DNA of 64,000 bases, taken from contig CAVWOV010000032.1 of the NCBI GenBank assembly GCA_963756715.1, forward strand, positions 1 to 64,000. Reading direction: 5' to 3'. Source of the stretch: VAZQ01 sp963756715 (GTDB lineage: Bacteria; Pseudomonadota; Alphaproteobacteria; Rhizobiales; Xanthobacteraceae). Below, piece after piece: positions 45,073-53,845 of this stretch. Each line of letters starts with the position of its first letter. Within the stretch, counting starts at the first letter, position 1. Position numbers and translations under genes: made by a program. Under the pieces are notes generated by a model. That model did not search any database, had not been told where the DNA came from, and saw only the letters and a list, made by a program, of their open reading frames with translations.

Positions 45073-45456
45073 ATGAATATGAAGGTTTTCACCCGTAAGG
45101 ATGTGGTGCTGGGGCTTCTGGCGCTGTCGACGGCTATTGCTGTCCCGATGTTGCGCCCGGCTGAAGCCGCACCCAGCTACGATGGGCTCTGGAGCGTCGT
45201 CATCGTCACCCAGCAAGGCATTTGCGAGCCGTCTTACCGCGCTCCCATCCGTATCCACAAAGGCCATATGGTCAACGCGGGCAGTTCGCAGTTCACCATC
45301 ACCGGCCGCGTCGGCAAGAACGGAGCGGTGGTCGTTCAGGTCACCCAGGGCCCCAACAGCGCGACCGGCACCGGCCGCCTGAACAGCACGCGCGGCGGCG
45401 GCTCCTGGAGCGGCGGTCCGTGCGCGGGCACCTGGCAGGCCGAGAAGCGCGCCTGA
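45073..45456 (+). CDS. Secreted small protein, paralogue of 42530-42922
   Basis: A 127-residue protein. The signal peptide (about 1-33, ending PAEAA) is followed by SYDGLWSVVIVTQQGICEPS, then FTITGRVGKNGAVVVQVTQG and GTGRLNSTRGGGSWSGGPCA. The two mature cysteines align with those of the protein at 42530. A perfect hairpin terminator (45493-45521) follows 36 bases after the stop. The function is unknown. Confidence 0.78.
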   Translation: MNMKVFTRKDVVLGLLALSTAIAVPMLRPAEAAPSYDGLWSVVIVTQQGICEPSYRAPIRIHKGHMVNAGSSQFTITGRVGKNGAVVVQVTQGPNSATGTGRLNSTRGGGSWSGGPCAGTWQAEKRA

Positions 45457-45492
45457 TCCAATTCGGCGCCTTTGACCCGGCGAAATCGGTTT

Positions 45493-45521
45493 GTGATGCC
45501 CGGGCTTTGCCCGGGCATCAC
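45493..45521 (+). terminator. Intrinsic terminator-like hairpin
   Basis: GTGATGCCCGGGC (45493-45505), loop TTT, exact complement (45509-45521), then TGTTTCGG. A 13-bp perfect GC-rich stem directly after a gene; the U-run is short. Confidence 0.6.
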
Positions 45522-45600
45522 TGTTTCGGCGACTTAGCCCACCGGAAGCCGGTTCGTCTCGGCGGATCGTCGATCGGTCCCCGTCAGGAGGGTCGGTATC

Positions 45601-46044
45601 ATGCAGCAGTCCACGCGAGAGTTCTCCAGCGTCTTGATCTACGCAGCCGCCCTGACCTCCGGCGTACTGGCGGCGCTCGCGGTCCAGATCTGGTTCAGCG
45701 CCGCCGGCTTTGATCTGGTCGGCACGCTCCAAAACCTGTTTTCGGCGAAGACGCTGCAACTGCGGGCCGCTGGACCCTGGTGGGCGATCGCCGGCGCCGC
45801 CTTCGTTGCGAGCGGCGCCATGGCGGCGGCACTGAGCCGCCTTCCCCTGCCCTGGCATCGGCTACGGGTTTTGCGTTGGATCCTTGCCGGCGTGATGGTG
45901 TTTGGCCTCTCCCAGATCGGTCATTTGGCAGGCCCGAGCAGCGGGCACGCTTCGGCTGGCGCGACCGTGCTGGCCAATTTCGCAGCCATTGGGCTGGCTA
46001 CGATCATGGCGCTGCTCGGCGCCTATTTTACCGCAAGACGATAG
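45601..46044 (+). CDS. Four-span membrane protein, unrecognised
   Basis: A 147-residue protein with four hydrophobic segments (about 10-30, 60-80, 90-108, 120-142) and a short basic end TARR. The sequence starts MQQSTREFSSVLIYAAALTS. GGAGGGTCGGTATC precedes the ATG. No motif or family is recognised. A very AT-rich stretch follows its stop codon. Confidence 0.6.
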   Translation: MQQSTREFSSVLIYAAALTSGVLAALAVQIWFSAAGFDLVGTLQNLFSAKTLQLRAAGPWWAIAGAAFVASGAMAAALSRLPLPWHRLRVLRWILAGVMVFGLSQIGHLAGPSSGHASAGATVLANFAAIGLATIMALLGAYFTARR

Positions 46045-46238
46045 AAAAAATAATTCTACTTATAATTGTATTAAATCTTTCGATTGAGACATTTTTGCAA
46101 CAAATTTTGGAAAAAAATTATTGCGGCCATTTGAACCTTGACCCCGCGGGCCGCGACTAACGCTCAAGCCGTGATGCGACCATTTGCGGCCCCACTTTGA
46201 TTCCGAGGTGGGGACGGGGGATCCGGAGAGAAATAAGA
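46045..46238 (+). promoter_or_regulatory. AT-rich segment upstream of signal peptidase gene
   Basis: 46045-46130 is extremely AT-rich for this genome (for example AAAAAATAATTCTAC and ATTTTGGAAAAAAATTATTG). It may be a promoter/UP-like region or a terminator tail; no consensus -35/-10 pair is clear. Confidence 0.35.
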
Positions 46239-47120
46239 ATGGCAGTTGCCGATTACGCCCGCAGCGAGACCAGCGAGCCGCCTGCCCCGTCACCTTGGGC
46301 CGCCGCGCTCCTGACGCTCCTCACTCCGGGCCTCGGCCACATCTATATCGGCTTGGTGGGACGCGGAATTACCCTGTTCGCCATGGTCATTGCCGCCGAC
46401 ACGCTCTTGATGTTTTCACTCATGGGGGTGCTGGCGCGGTTCTGGATGTTTGCCATCAGTCTCGCGCTGCTGTTCGGGCTTTGGCTCTATATCGTGATCG
46501 ATGCGACGGTGCGGGCGACCCACATGCGGGAACATCCCAACCAGGCGTTCAAACGCTGGCCGGTTTGCGCTGGTATCGCCGCCCTGGCGTGGCTGGTGAC
46601 CGCAATTCCCTTCATCTATGCCGCACACGCCAAAGCGTCGGGCCAACTCGGCTATTTCCACGCGACTGCGGGGAGCATGGAACCGACCCTGCGCGAGGGC
46701 GAATATGTCCTCGCCGACGCCACCTACTACCGCACCCACAAGCCAAGCCGCGGCGACGTGGTGGTTTATGAACATCCGAAGCAACCGGGCACGCATTTCA
46801 TCCGGCGTGTCGTCGCGATCGAGGGCGACCGCGTCGCGGTCCGCGCCGGCCGCGCGGTGGTGAACGGGATGGTCGTCGAGGAACCCTACGTCGACGTCGG
46901 CGATCCAAACGCCCCCTTCAACAACATGCCGGAGACCAGGGTGCTGACCGGCCAGGTTTTCGTTTTGGGCGATAGCCGGGCCCATAGCGCGGACAGCCGC
47001 CAAATGTCGGCCCACGGCGGGGTGCCGGTGACCAACCTGATCGGTCGCGTCACCGATGTGGCTTTCTCGCGGGTCTGGACCCGCATGGGCCGCTGGATCG
47101 GAACGCCCAGCAAATTGTAA
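46239..47120 (+). CDS. Signal peptidase I with N-terminal multi-span domain, catalytic Lys replaced
   Basis: A 293-residue protein. Residues about 15-130 have several membrane spans, beginning PWAAALLTLLTPGLGHIYIG, like the small TM2/DUF-type module. The S26 peptidase domain (about 135-280) has the nucleophile Ser146 in AGSMEPTLREGEYVLAD, the box RGDVVVYEHP, and the late block VFVLGDSRAHSADSRQ. Where LepB has the general-base Lys (I-K-R), this protein has Arg189 (FIRRVVAIEGD; codon CGG at 46803-46805). Either a variant mechanism or loss of peptidase activity is possible. GGAGAGAAATAAGA precedes the ATG. Confidence 0.85.
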   Translation: MAVADYARSETSEPPAPSPWAAALLTLLTPGLGHIYIGLVGRGITLFAMVIAADTLLMFSLMGVLARFWMFAISLALLFGLWLYIVIDATVRATHMREHPNQAFKRWPVCAGIAALAWLVTAIPFIYAAHAKASGQLGYFHATAGSMEPTLREGEYVLADATYYRTHKPSRGDVVVYEHPKQPGTHFIRRVVAIEGDRVAVRAGRAVVNGMVVEEPYVDVGDPNAPFNNMPETRVLTGQVFVLGDSRAHSADSRQMSAHGGVPVTNLIGRVTDVAFSRVWTRMGRWIGTPSKL

Positions 47121-47212
47121 GTCCGCCTTCCTCCAAGCCTCTCCTTCCCGCGGCAGCGCCGCCAAGCTACTTAACACCGTACTTACAAGTCGCCCTTGTA
47201 TCGTCGTCGCTT

Positions 47213-47659
47213 CTAAGTCACTCCCCGATGCCCACGCCGGCCTTCGGCGAATTCGATGGTATAGCCGTCCGGATCATGGGCCCTCATCGACCGCTCCCAC
47301 GGTTCGTCGTGCGGGGGCTCGAAGAACTCCACTCCCCGACCTTTCAATTGTTCATAAAGTGCATCGAGGTGGTCAGTGGTTAGCTCAACGTGGATGCCCG
47401 CGCGCTGCCGAACTGTCGTGCTCCCCGATCCGAAAAGATCGTCGCTGTCGTGCACCAGCAGGCCGATCGTCCCGCCCTTCGGCCCGCCGACGCGGATCAT
47501 TGCAAACTGCGGAGCCTTGTTGATCTCGACTTTGAAGCCGAGTGTGGCCCCATAAAATTCGATCGACCGGCGCACGTCCGCGACGCGGAGTGTGAGTCCC
47601 TCTAATCGAACCTCACGGCTGCTGTCGAATTCTGCGCGGATGCTTTTGAGCGTCGTCAT
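47213..47659 (-). CDS. VOC-family (glyoxalase/bleomycin-resistance) protein
   Basis: A 148-residue single VOC domain: LEGLTLRVADVRRSIEFYGA, TLGFKVEINKAPQFAMIRVG, GIHVELTTDHLDALYEQLKG and HDPDGYTIEFAEG at the end, with His and Glu metal ligands in the expected places. GGGAGGACTCTGGA precedes ATG at 47659. It is cytoplasmic. The substrate is unknown. Confidence 0.85.
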   Translation of the reverse strand: MTTLKSIRAEFDSSREVRLEGLTLRVADVRRSIEFYGATLGFKVEINKAPQFAMIRVGGPKGGTIGLLVHDSDDLFGSGSTTVRQRAGIHVELTTDHLDALYEQLKGRGVEFFEPPHDEPWERSMRAHDPDGYTIEFAEGRRGHRGVT

Positions 47660-47750
47660 TCCAGAGTCCTCCCAGCAAGGTCTCCCCATGGCGCCCACCG
47701 CCGGTCTCATTGTGACGGTCTTCTACTTTGTAGACCTCGACCTTGTCTCT

Positions 47751-49109
47751 CTACGTGCCGCCGATCGCGTTGCGCTCAGCCGGTGAAGCCAGCGCGAGAC
47801 AGAGCGCCCGCCCAAGTACGACAACCACGACCAACGTGGCAAGCCAGACCATGCGCGCGCCGTAGCGGTCGTGCGGGTTGGCGAACACGCCGCAGACCAC
47901 CGCGTTGCCCAGAATTGCGAGCGCGACAGTAAGGGCAAGCGGCGCGAGGTCCGCGAATAGTGCTCTTCGCAGCGTCAACACGACCGCACCGACCAGCAGC
48001 ACCATCGAGGCGAACGCCCCCGGCAGGTGCAGCCGGTTGATCGCCCTGAAATCGATCCCGCCCTTCTGTTGGCGTGCAGCACGCATCGCCGGCAGTGCGG
48101 ACGGCAGAAAATTTTCGATCATGCCGTGGGTATGCCAGACGGAATCGAGCACGCCCTCCCCGGTCGCAACCTTCAGCAACTGCCGGCCGCTCGCGATCGC
48201 CGCCGCCTTGAGCTGCCACAGCGGATAGGCGGCGATACTGTCGAGCACGATGGTCCGCATCTCCTCGCCCATGCCGTCGAAGCGGCCGAGTTGATCGAAG
48301 ATGCTCTCACCCCAGAAGAACGTGTCGGCATCGGCCGGCAGTTCGGCTTGATGTTCGCAGAGCCGGAAGCGCGGATCAGGGCAATGCTCGGCGAGAAAAC
48401 GCGCGACGATCCCATCCTGCAACATCCGGCCGAACGAGAGCGCGATGCCGCCCGGCGTCCAAGCGAGCCGGCCCGACACCGCATAGTTGGCGGCCACCAG
48501 CATGACGGCCCCGAGCACGATCGCGATGACACCGCGCACCAATCCGGTGGCCGGCACTACCCGGCGCTTGAACAGGAATACAACAAGCCCGACCACCAGC
48601 AGACCCACGAGCACGGCCAGCGTGGCACTGTGGGTCGCGGCGGAAAATGCCACCAACATCACGAGTGCCACGCGCTCCCAGGCGGCGAGCGCATCAGATC
48701 GCAGCACGATCAGATAGAGCGCGAGCACCGACAGGCCAGCGAAAATGTCTGTGAGCAGAATGCCGGTGATCCACGGCAAAGTCGTTCCGACAGACAGCAC
48801 CGCAACGGTTCCGAACAGCGCCCACGGCCGGCCGCCGAGACCGTGCACGCGCAGGACCAGCGCGATCACCCATACCGTCAACGCCGACTGCACCACGACC
48901 ACCGGCCAGAAATCCGGCCGCGCCAGGAGCGCGAGGAAGAGGCCGTAGACCGTCGAGCGGCTCACCTCCAGCGTGCCTTCGTACCAGCGCGCGAAATAGC
49001 CGCCAGTGTCGTATTCCAGCAGCGGAAAACCGTTCCACAGAGCGGGCGTGAGCAGCAACAGGATCGATGCACACGCCGCCGCGATGCGAGCTAGGTGATG
49101 ACGGGTCAT
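47751..49109 (-). CDS. Polytopic membrane protein, GT-C-like, unrecognised
   Basis: A 452-residue protein from ATG 49109 (MTRHHLARIAAACASILLLL) with about 10-12 predicted spans. The first loop WNGFPLLEYDTGGYFARWYE contains an acidic motif after TM1, as in GT-C glycosyltransferases. A large non-membrane section (about 260-365) includes CPDPRFRLCEHQAELPADAD and FFWGESIFDQLG. The family and donor are not identified; a lipid-linked sugar transfer role is only a guess from topology. An upstream in-frame start at 49193 lies in repeat sequence and is rejected. Confidence 0.7.
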   Translation of the reverse strand: MTRHHLARIAAACASILLLLTPALWNGFPLLEYDTGGYFARWYEGTLEVSRSTVYGLFLALLARPDFWPVVVVQSALTVWVIALVLRVHGLGGRPWALFGTVAVLSVGTTLPWITGILLTDIFAGLSVLALYLIVLRSDALAAWERVALVMLVAFSAATHSATLAVLVGLLVVGLVVFLFKRRVVPATGLVRGVIAIVLGAVMLVAANYAVSGRLAWTPGGIALSFGRMLQDGIVARFLAEHCPDPRFRLCEHQAELPADADTFFWGESIFDQLGRFDGMGEEMRTIVLDSIAAYPLWQLKAAAIASGRQLLKVATGEGVLDSVWHTHGMIENFLPSALPAMRAARQQKGGIDFRAINRLHLPGAFASMVLLVGAVVLTLRRALFADLAPLALTVALAILGNAVVCGVFANPHDRYGARMVWLATLVVVVVLGRALCLALASPAERNAIGGT

Positions 49110-49159
49110 GGGTTTCCGACAGTCCGCCGTCATTCCTGGGCCGGCTGAAGGCCGGCGCC

Positions 49160-49232
49160 CGGAATCCATAGCCGCAATCAAGGAGGAAATCACGTCAGCG
49201 ACGCGATCTCAAAACGCCAGGTGGATTCCGGG
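49160..49232. repeat. REP-like inverted element
   Basis: CCCGGAATCC (49160-49169) pairs with GGATTCCGGG (49223-49232). GGCCGGCTGAAGGCCGGC lies just left and CCTCGCTGCGCTCGGG just right. It is of the dispersed palindromic type and lies between two same-strand genes. Confidence 0.5.
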
Positions 49233-49281
49233 TTCCCTCGCTGCGCTCGGGCCCCGGAACAACCTCATCTTTCCGCTGAAC

Positions 49282-50289
49282 TTACTTCTTCAGTCCCGCC
49301 GAGCGCGCCACGTCGATCCAGCGCTTGAACTCGGCCTGCATGCTCTTGGAGAAATCGTCTGGGCCGCCGCTGATCGCGTCGAAGCCTTGCGTCTTGAGAA
49401 CCTTCAGGACCTCGGGGGACTTCTGCGCTTCCTTAACGGCGCTCGCGAGCTTGTCGACGATCGCGCGTGGTGTACCGGCGGGCGCGACCAGGCCGAACCA
49501 GATGCTGGTGTCAAAATCCGGCATGCCGGCTTCCGCCATGGTCGGCACGTTCGGCGCAATCGCCGGGCGTGTGCTGGTGGCGGAGGCGATTGCCTTGAGC
49601 TTGCCGGCCTCGACCTGGGCAATGACGGCGGAGATCGGCGAGAACATGATCGACACCCGGCCGGCGAGCAGGTCGGTGGCGGCCTGCGGGCTGCCCTGAT
49701 ACGGCACGTGTACGAGCTTGATGCCGGCGCGCTGGGCGAGCAGTTCGCCTGAGAGATGCGGCGCGGTACCGACGCCGGTCGACGCATAAAGCACCTCGCC
49801 CGGCTTCGATTTGGCGAGCGCAATCAGGTCCTTGAGCGTGTTAATTCCGATCGACGGATTGGCGACCAGCATGATCGGCACTTTGGTGGCGAGCGCGATC
49901 GGCGCAAAGTCCTTCACCATGTCGAACGCCACTTTCGGGTTGATCGCCTGGTTGGTGAGGTTGGCGGACGACGCCAGAAACAGCGTGTAGCCGTCCTTCG
50001 GCGCGCGCGCGGTGAACTCCGCCGCCACGCCCGACGCCGCGCCGGGCTTGATCTCGATCACGAACTGCTGACCGAGAATCTGGCTCATCCGCTGGCCCAG
50101 CGCCCGCGCCGTGATGTCAGCCGACGAGCCCGGCCCGAAACCGACCAGAATGCGCACCGGCCGCGTCGGATAGTCCTCGGCCCGTGCGGTCGGTGCGGTC
50201 ATCGCGGCGATTGTTGCGAGACACGCGGCGAGCGCGAAGCGCGCAACGTGTTGCAGAGAGGAACTGTGCCGCGCGATCGTTGTGGTCAT
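49282..50289 (-). CDS. Bug/TctC-family solute receptor (tandem copy 3)
   Basis: A 335-residue protein. ATG at 50289 (MTTTIARHSSSLQHVARFAL) leads a signal peptide ending TARA. The Bug motifs are RILVGFGPGSSADITARALG, FVIEIKPGAASGVAAEFTAR, APKDGYTLFLAS and NVPTMAEAGMPDFDTS. It is the last of three tandem same-strand paralogues with about 50-base and 20-base gaps. No carrier subunits are near. Ligand unknown; family ligands are mostly carboxylates. Confidence 0.9.
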   Translation of the reverse strand: MTTTIARHSSSLQHVARFALAACLATIAAMTAPTARAEDYPTRPVRILVGFGPGSSADITARALGQRMSQILGQQFVIEIKPGAASGVAAEFTARAPKDGYTLFLASSANLTNQAINPKVAFDMVKDFAPIALATKVPIMLVANPSIGINTLKDLIALAKSKPGEVLYASTGVGTAPHLSGELLAQRAGIKLVHVPYQGSPQAATDLLAGRVSIMFSPISAVIAQVEAGKLKAIASATSTRPAIAPNVPTMAEAGMPDFDTSIWFGLVAPAGTPRAIVDKLASAVKEAQKSPEVLKVLKTQGFDAISGGPDDFSKSMQAEFKRWIDVARSAGLKK

Positions 50290-50336
50290 GGTCAGATCCT
50301 GTGTCGGGTCGTGCCGCACTCGAGTTGGCATTTCGC

Positions 50337-51311
50337 TTACTTCTTCAGGCCGGCGGCGGTGGCCACCGTCGTCCATCGCTTGATGTCATTGGCGATGTCG
50401 CGCGCGAAATCGTCCGGGCTGCCGCCAGTGAGCTCGATGCCTTGGGTGCGCAGCGGCGCGATCACCTCTTCGGTCTTGATCGCTTCGTTCACGGCGTGTG
50501 CAAGCTTGTCGATGATCTCACGCGGTGTGCCGGCGGGCGCCATCAGCCCGAACCAAAGGCTGGCGTCGAAATCGGCGAGGCCCTGCTCGCTCAACGTCGG
50601 AATCTGCGGGGCAAGTTTTGCGCGCTGGCGCTGCGCCATGCCAAACGCCACGAGCTTGCCGGCTTTAACGTGCGGCAGCGTCGTCGACGCCGCTCCGAAC
50701 ATGAGTTGAATGCGGCCGGCCAGCAGGTCGGTCAACGCCTGCGCGCTCCCCGGATACGGAACGTGCACAATTTTGACGCCGGCCGTGACGTTGAACATTT
50801 CGCCCGCCAGATGCGCGGCGGTGCCGACGCCCGACGAGCCGTAGAAAATCTGCTCGGGCTTCGCTTTGGCGACGGCGATCAGTTCCTTGACGTTTTTTGC
50901 GCCAAGCGACGGTTGGCCGGCCAGCAGGATCGGCAGTGCGGTCACCGGCGCGATCGGCGCAAGGTCACGGGCGAAATCGAACGATGAAATGCTGCCGAGC
51001 GCCGCGCTCACCGTGTTGGCGACGTTGCCGAGCAGAAGCGTGTAGCCATCCTTCGGAGCGCGGGCGACGAATTCGGCCGCGATGTTGCTGCCGCCGCCGG
51101 GCCGGGCTTCGACCACAAACTGCTGGCCGAGAATCTGGCTGAGCTTTTGTCCCACGACGCGGGCGGACACGTCGCCGGCGGAGCCCGGCCCGAAACCAAC
51201 AATGATGCGCACCGGCCGGGTCGGATAGTCCTCGGCCCGTGCGGTCGGCGGCGCAACCGCCAGGTTGGCAAGCAGAACGGCGGCGGCAACCAACAACGTC
51301 AATCGTCGCAT
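50337..51311 (-). CDS. Bug/TctC-family solute receptor (tandem copy 2)
   Basis: A 324-residue protein. A signal peptide (MRRLTLLVAAAVLLANLAVA) ends TARA. Motifs are RIIVGFGPGSAGDVSARVVG, VVEARPGGGSNIAAEFVARA, PKDGYTLLLGN and PTLSEQGLADFDASLW. It is closely related to copies 1 and 3 around it: the same AEDYPTRPVRI start of the mature protein as copy 3 and similar C-termini ending in AGLKK. Recent local duplication followed by divergence is likely. Confidence 0.9.
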   Translation of the reverse strand: MRRLTLLVAAAVLLANLAVAPPTARAEDYPTRPVRIIVGFGPGSAGDVSARVVGQKLSQILGQQFVVEARPGGGSNIAAEFVARAPKDGYTLLLGNVANTVSAALGSISSFDFARDLAPIAPVTALPILLAGQPSLGAKNVKELIAVAKAKPEQIFYGSSGVGTAAHLAGEMFNVTAGVKIVHVPYPGSAQALTDLLAGRIQLMFGAASTTLPHVKAGKLVAFGMAQRQRAKLAPQIPTLSEQGLADFDASLWFGLMAPAGTPREIIDKLAHAVNEAIKTEEVIAPLRTQGIELTGGSPDDFARDIANDIKRWTTVATAAGLKK

Positions 51312-51333
51312 GACGTATTCCTTCGGAGATTTG

Positions 51334-52309
51334 TTATTTCTGCAGGCCCGCGGCCTTCACGACCTCATTCCAGCGCGTGATCTCGCCGGCGATGAAGCGC
51401 TGGAACGCCTCCGGGCTGCCGCCGACCAGTTCGATGCCAAGCGGCTTCGTCGCCTTGGCGACCTCCTCAGACTTGAGCGCCTCGTTGGCGGCGCGGTTGA
51501 GCTTTTCGATCACGTCCTTCGGCGTACCGGCCGGCGCCATCAGGCCGAACCACAATCCGGTCTCGTAGCTCGGCACCCCCGACTCAGTCATGGTCGGCAG
51601 GTCGGGTGCAGCGGCGGTGCGCTTCGCCTCGGTCGAGGCAAGCGCGATGAGCTTGCCGGCGCGCACCTGCTGCAGCACGGTCGAGGCCGGCGAGAACAGC
51701 ACCTGGATGCGGCCGGCGATCAGGTCGGCGACCGCTTGCGGGCTGCCCGGATAGGGCACGTGCACCATCTTGATGCCGGTCTGCATCTTGAGCAGCTCGC
51801 CCGCGAGATGTGTGCCGGTCGCCACGCCGGAGGAACCGAACGACAGTTCGTCGGGCTTGGCCTTGGCAAGGGCGATCAGCTCCTTCACGCTTTTGACGCC
51901 GATCGAGGGATTCACCACCAGCACGTTGGGGACGGTGGTGAGCTGCAAGATCGGCGCGAAATCCTTCTGGATATCGTAGCTGAAATTGGCATTGCCGGAG
52001 GTCCGGATCGTATTCGAGATGTTCGCCATCAAGCAGCGTGTAGCCGTCCTTCGGCGCCTTCGCGATCTGATCTGCAGCGATGTTCGAACCGGCACCGGGC
52101 TTGTTCTCGACCACGAACTGCTGGCCGAGGATCTGGCTCATGCGCGCGCCTATCACACGGGCGGTGATGTCGGCGCTGGTGCCGGCCGGGAAGCCGACCA
52201 CGATGCGCACCGGACGGTTGGGATAACCCTGCGCGGACGCGACCGCGGGCCATGCCAGCATGGCGAAAGCGAATACGGCCGCAAGCGCAGCGTGCGCTGT
52301 CTCCTTCAT
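51334..52309 (-). CDS. Bug/TctC-family solute receptor (tandem copy 1), one frameshift
   Basis: It starts MKETAHAALAAVFAFAMLAW (52309; signal ending ASAQ), continues YPNRPVRIVVGFPAGTSADI and FVVENKPGAGSNIAADQIAK, then breaks after DGYTLL. An extra base near 52031 separates it from MANISNTIRTSGNANFSYDI and the remaining Bug sequence, which ends AGLQK at 51334. Corrected length is about 325 residues. It is first of the three tandem receptors. Confidence 0.86.
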
Positions 52310-52669
52310 GAACGTTCCTCCAAGTCTTTTGATCGCGAATTTCCCGCACCGAAGCATGTTTCCGCGCGCGCCGCCAGCGGCGTGCGGCAATTGGCACGGA
52401 TCGGCTCGCGACGCAGAGTCGAGGTGGTCGTAGCTGCGCCCTCTCCCCTTGAGCTGCCGCAGCGGTTCAACGACAATGAATGGGCGAGGGGTAACTTACG
52501 CTACCCCCTCTCCCATCAGATTAGGTTGAACGGGCGGCGCTGCCCTCTCCCTCAAGGGGAGAGGGCACAATAACGAGACGTCGCAGCATGATAGATAGCA
52601 GCTTGGATCGACCCGCCATCGTCAGCAAAAGCATGGCAGCATCGCATGAGCCGCGCTATTCTGGCGGCC
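52310..52669. other. Intergenic region with long-armed inverted repeat
   Basis: A 360-base spacer between divergent genes (Bug copy 1 and the VWA gene). Apart from the inverted repeat at 52439-52565, no gene or clear promoter is seen. Confidence 0.45.
52439..52565. repeat. REP-like element with 15-bp perfect inverted arms
   Basis: CCCTCTCCCCTTGAG (52439-52453) and its exact complement (52551-52565). The right arm itself also folds (CCCTCTCCC / GGGAGAGGG). CCCTCTCCC words also occur in the element at 61315-61411. Confidence 0.6.
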
Positions 52670-53845
52670 ATGTTCGTAACCTTCTTCCATGACCTGAAAG
52701 CCGCCGGCGTGCCGGTGACGCTGCGCGAATATCTCACCCTGATGGAGGCGATGGAGAAGGACCTCGCCTCCCGCCGGATCGAGGACTTCTACTATCTCTC
52801 GCGCGCCGCGCTGATCAAGGACGAGCGCAACCTCGACAAGTTCGACCGCGTCTTCGGCCACGTCTTCAAGGGGCTGGAGCTGCTGCAGGACGCGCTGCTC
52901 GCCGAAATTCCGACCGAGTGGCTGAAGAAGCTGACGGAGAAATATCTCACCGAGGACGAAAAGAAACTGATCGAGTCGCTCGGCGGCCTCGACAAGCTGC
53001 TCGAAACGCTGCAGCAGCGCCTCAAGGAGCAGAAGGGCCGCCACCAGGGCGGCAGCAAATGGATCGGCACCGGCGGCACGTCTCCGTTTGGGGCCTACGG
53101 TTACAATCCGGAAGGCATCCGCATCGGCCAGGACGGCAACCGCAACTTCCGCGCCGTCAAGGTGTGGGACAAGCGCGAGTTCAAGGATCTCGACGGCGAC
53201 GTCGAACTCGGCACCCGCAACATCAAGGTGGCGCTGCGGCGGCTGCGCAAATTCGCCCGCACCGGCGCGCCCGACGAACTCGATCTCGACGGCACCATCA
53301 AGGGCACCGCGCACAAGGGCTATCTCGACATCCAGATGCGGCCGGAGCGGCACAATTCGGTGAAGGTGCTGCTGTTTTTCGACATCGGCGGCTCGATGGA
53401 CTGGCACATCAAGGCCACCGAAGAATTGTTCTCGGCGGCACGCACCGAGTTCAAGCACATGGAGCATTTCTACTTCCACAACTGCCTGTACGAAAAGGTG
53501 TGGAAGGAGAACCGGCGGCGCTGGAGCGACACCACGCCGACCTGGGACGTGCTGCACAAGTATCCGCACGACTACAAGGTGATCTTCGTCGGCGACGCCG
53601 CGATGAGCCCTTACGAGATCATGGCGCCGGGCGGCTCGGTCGAGCACTACAACGAGGAGCCGGGCAACGTCTGGATGGAGCGCATCGCGCGGACCTATCC
53701 GGCTTGCGTCTGGCTCAACCCGGTGGCGGAGAGCGAGTGGGACTACACCCAGTCGATCCGCATGATGCGGCAATTGCTCGGCGACCGGATGTACCCGCTG
53801 ACGCTGGAGGGGCTCGACGCCGCGATGCGCGAGTTAATCCGCTAA
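52670..53845 (+). CDS. VWA-domain CoxE-like protein (MoxR partner)
   Basis: A 391-residue protein from ATG 52670 (MFVTFFHDLKAAGVPVTLRE); eight more residues are possible from 52646. The N-terminal helical part has DFYYLSRAALIKDERNLDKF. The VWA domain starts at VKVLLFFDIGGSMDWHIKAT, with a MIDAS of D-x-G-x-S type, and contains WDVLHKYPHDYKVIFVGDAA. Proteins of this type work with MoxR ATPases, whose genes are usually adjacent. Here the MoxR gene is at 32326. It is cytoplasmic with no signal peptide. Confidence 0.88.
   Translation: MFVTFFHDLKAAGVPVTLREYLTLMEAMEKDLASRRIEDFYYLSRAALIKDERNLDKFDRVFGHVFKGLELLQDALLAEIPTEWLKKLTEKYLTEDEKKLIESLGGLDKLLETLQQRLKEQKGRHQGGSKWIGTGGTSPFGAYGYNPEGIRIGQDGNRNFRAVKVWDKREFKDLDGDVELGTRNIKVALRRLRKFARTGAPDELDLDGTIKGTAHKGYLDIQMRPERHNSVKVLLFFDIGGSMDWHIKATEELFSAARTEFKHMEHFYFHNCLYEKVWKENRRRWSDTTPTWDVLHKYPHDYKVIFVGDAAMSPYEIMAPGGSVEHYNEEPGNVWMERIARTYPACVWLNPVAESEWDYTQSIRMMRQLLGDRMYPLTLEGLDAAMRELIR

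Noticed and set aside
47663..47750. Upstream extension of the glyoxalase-like gene to 47710
   Set aside because: ATG at 47659 has a strong GGGAGGAC site and fits family length; the extra 17 residues look non-coding.
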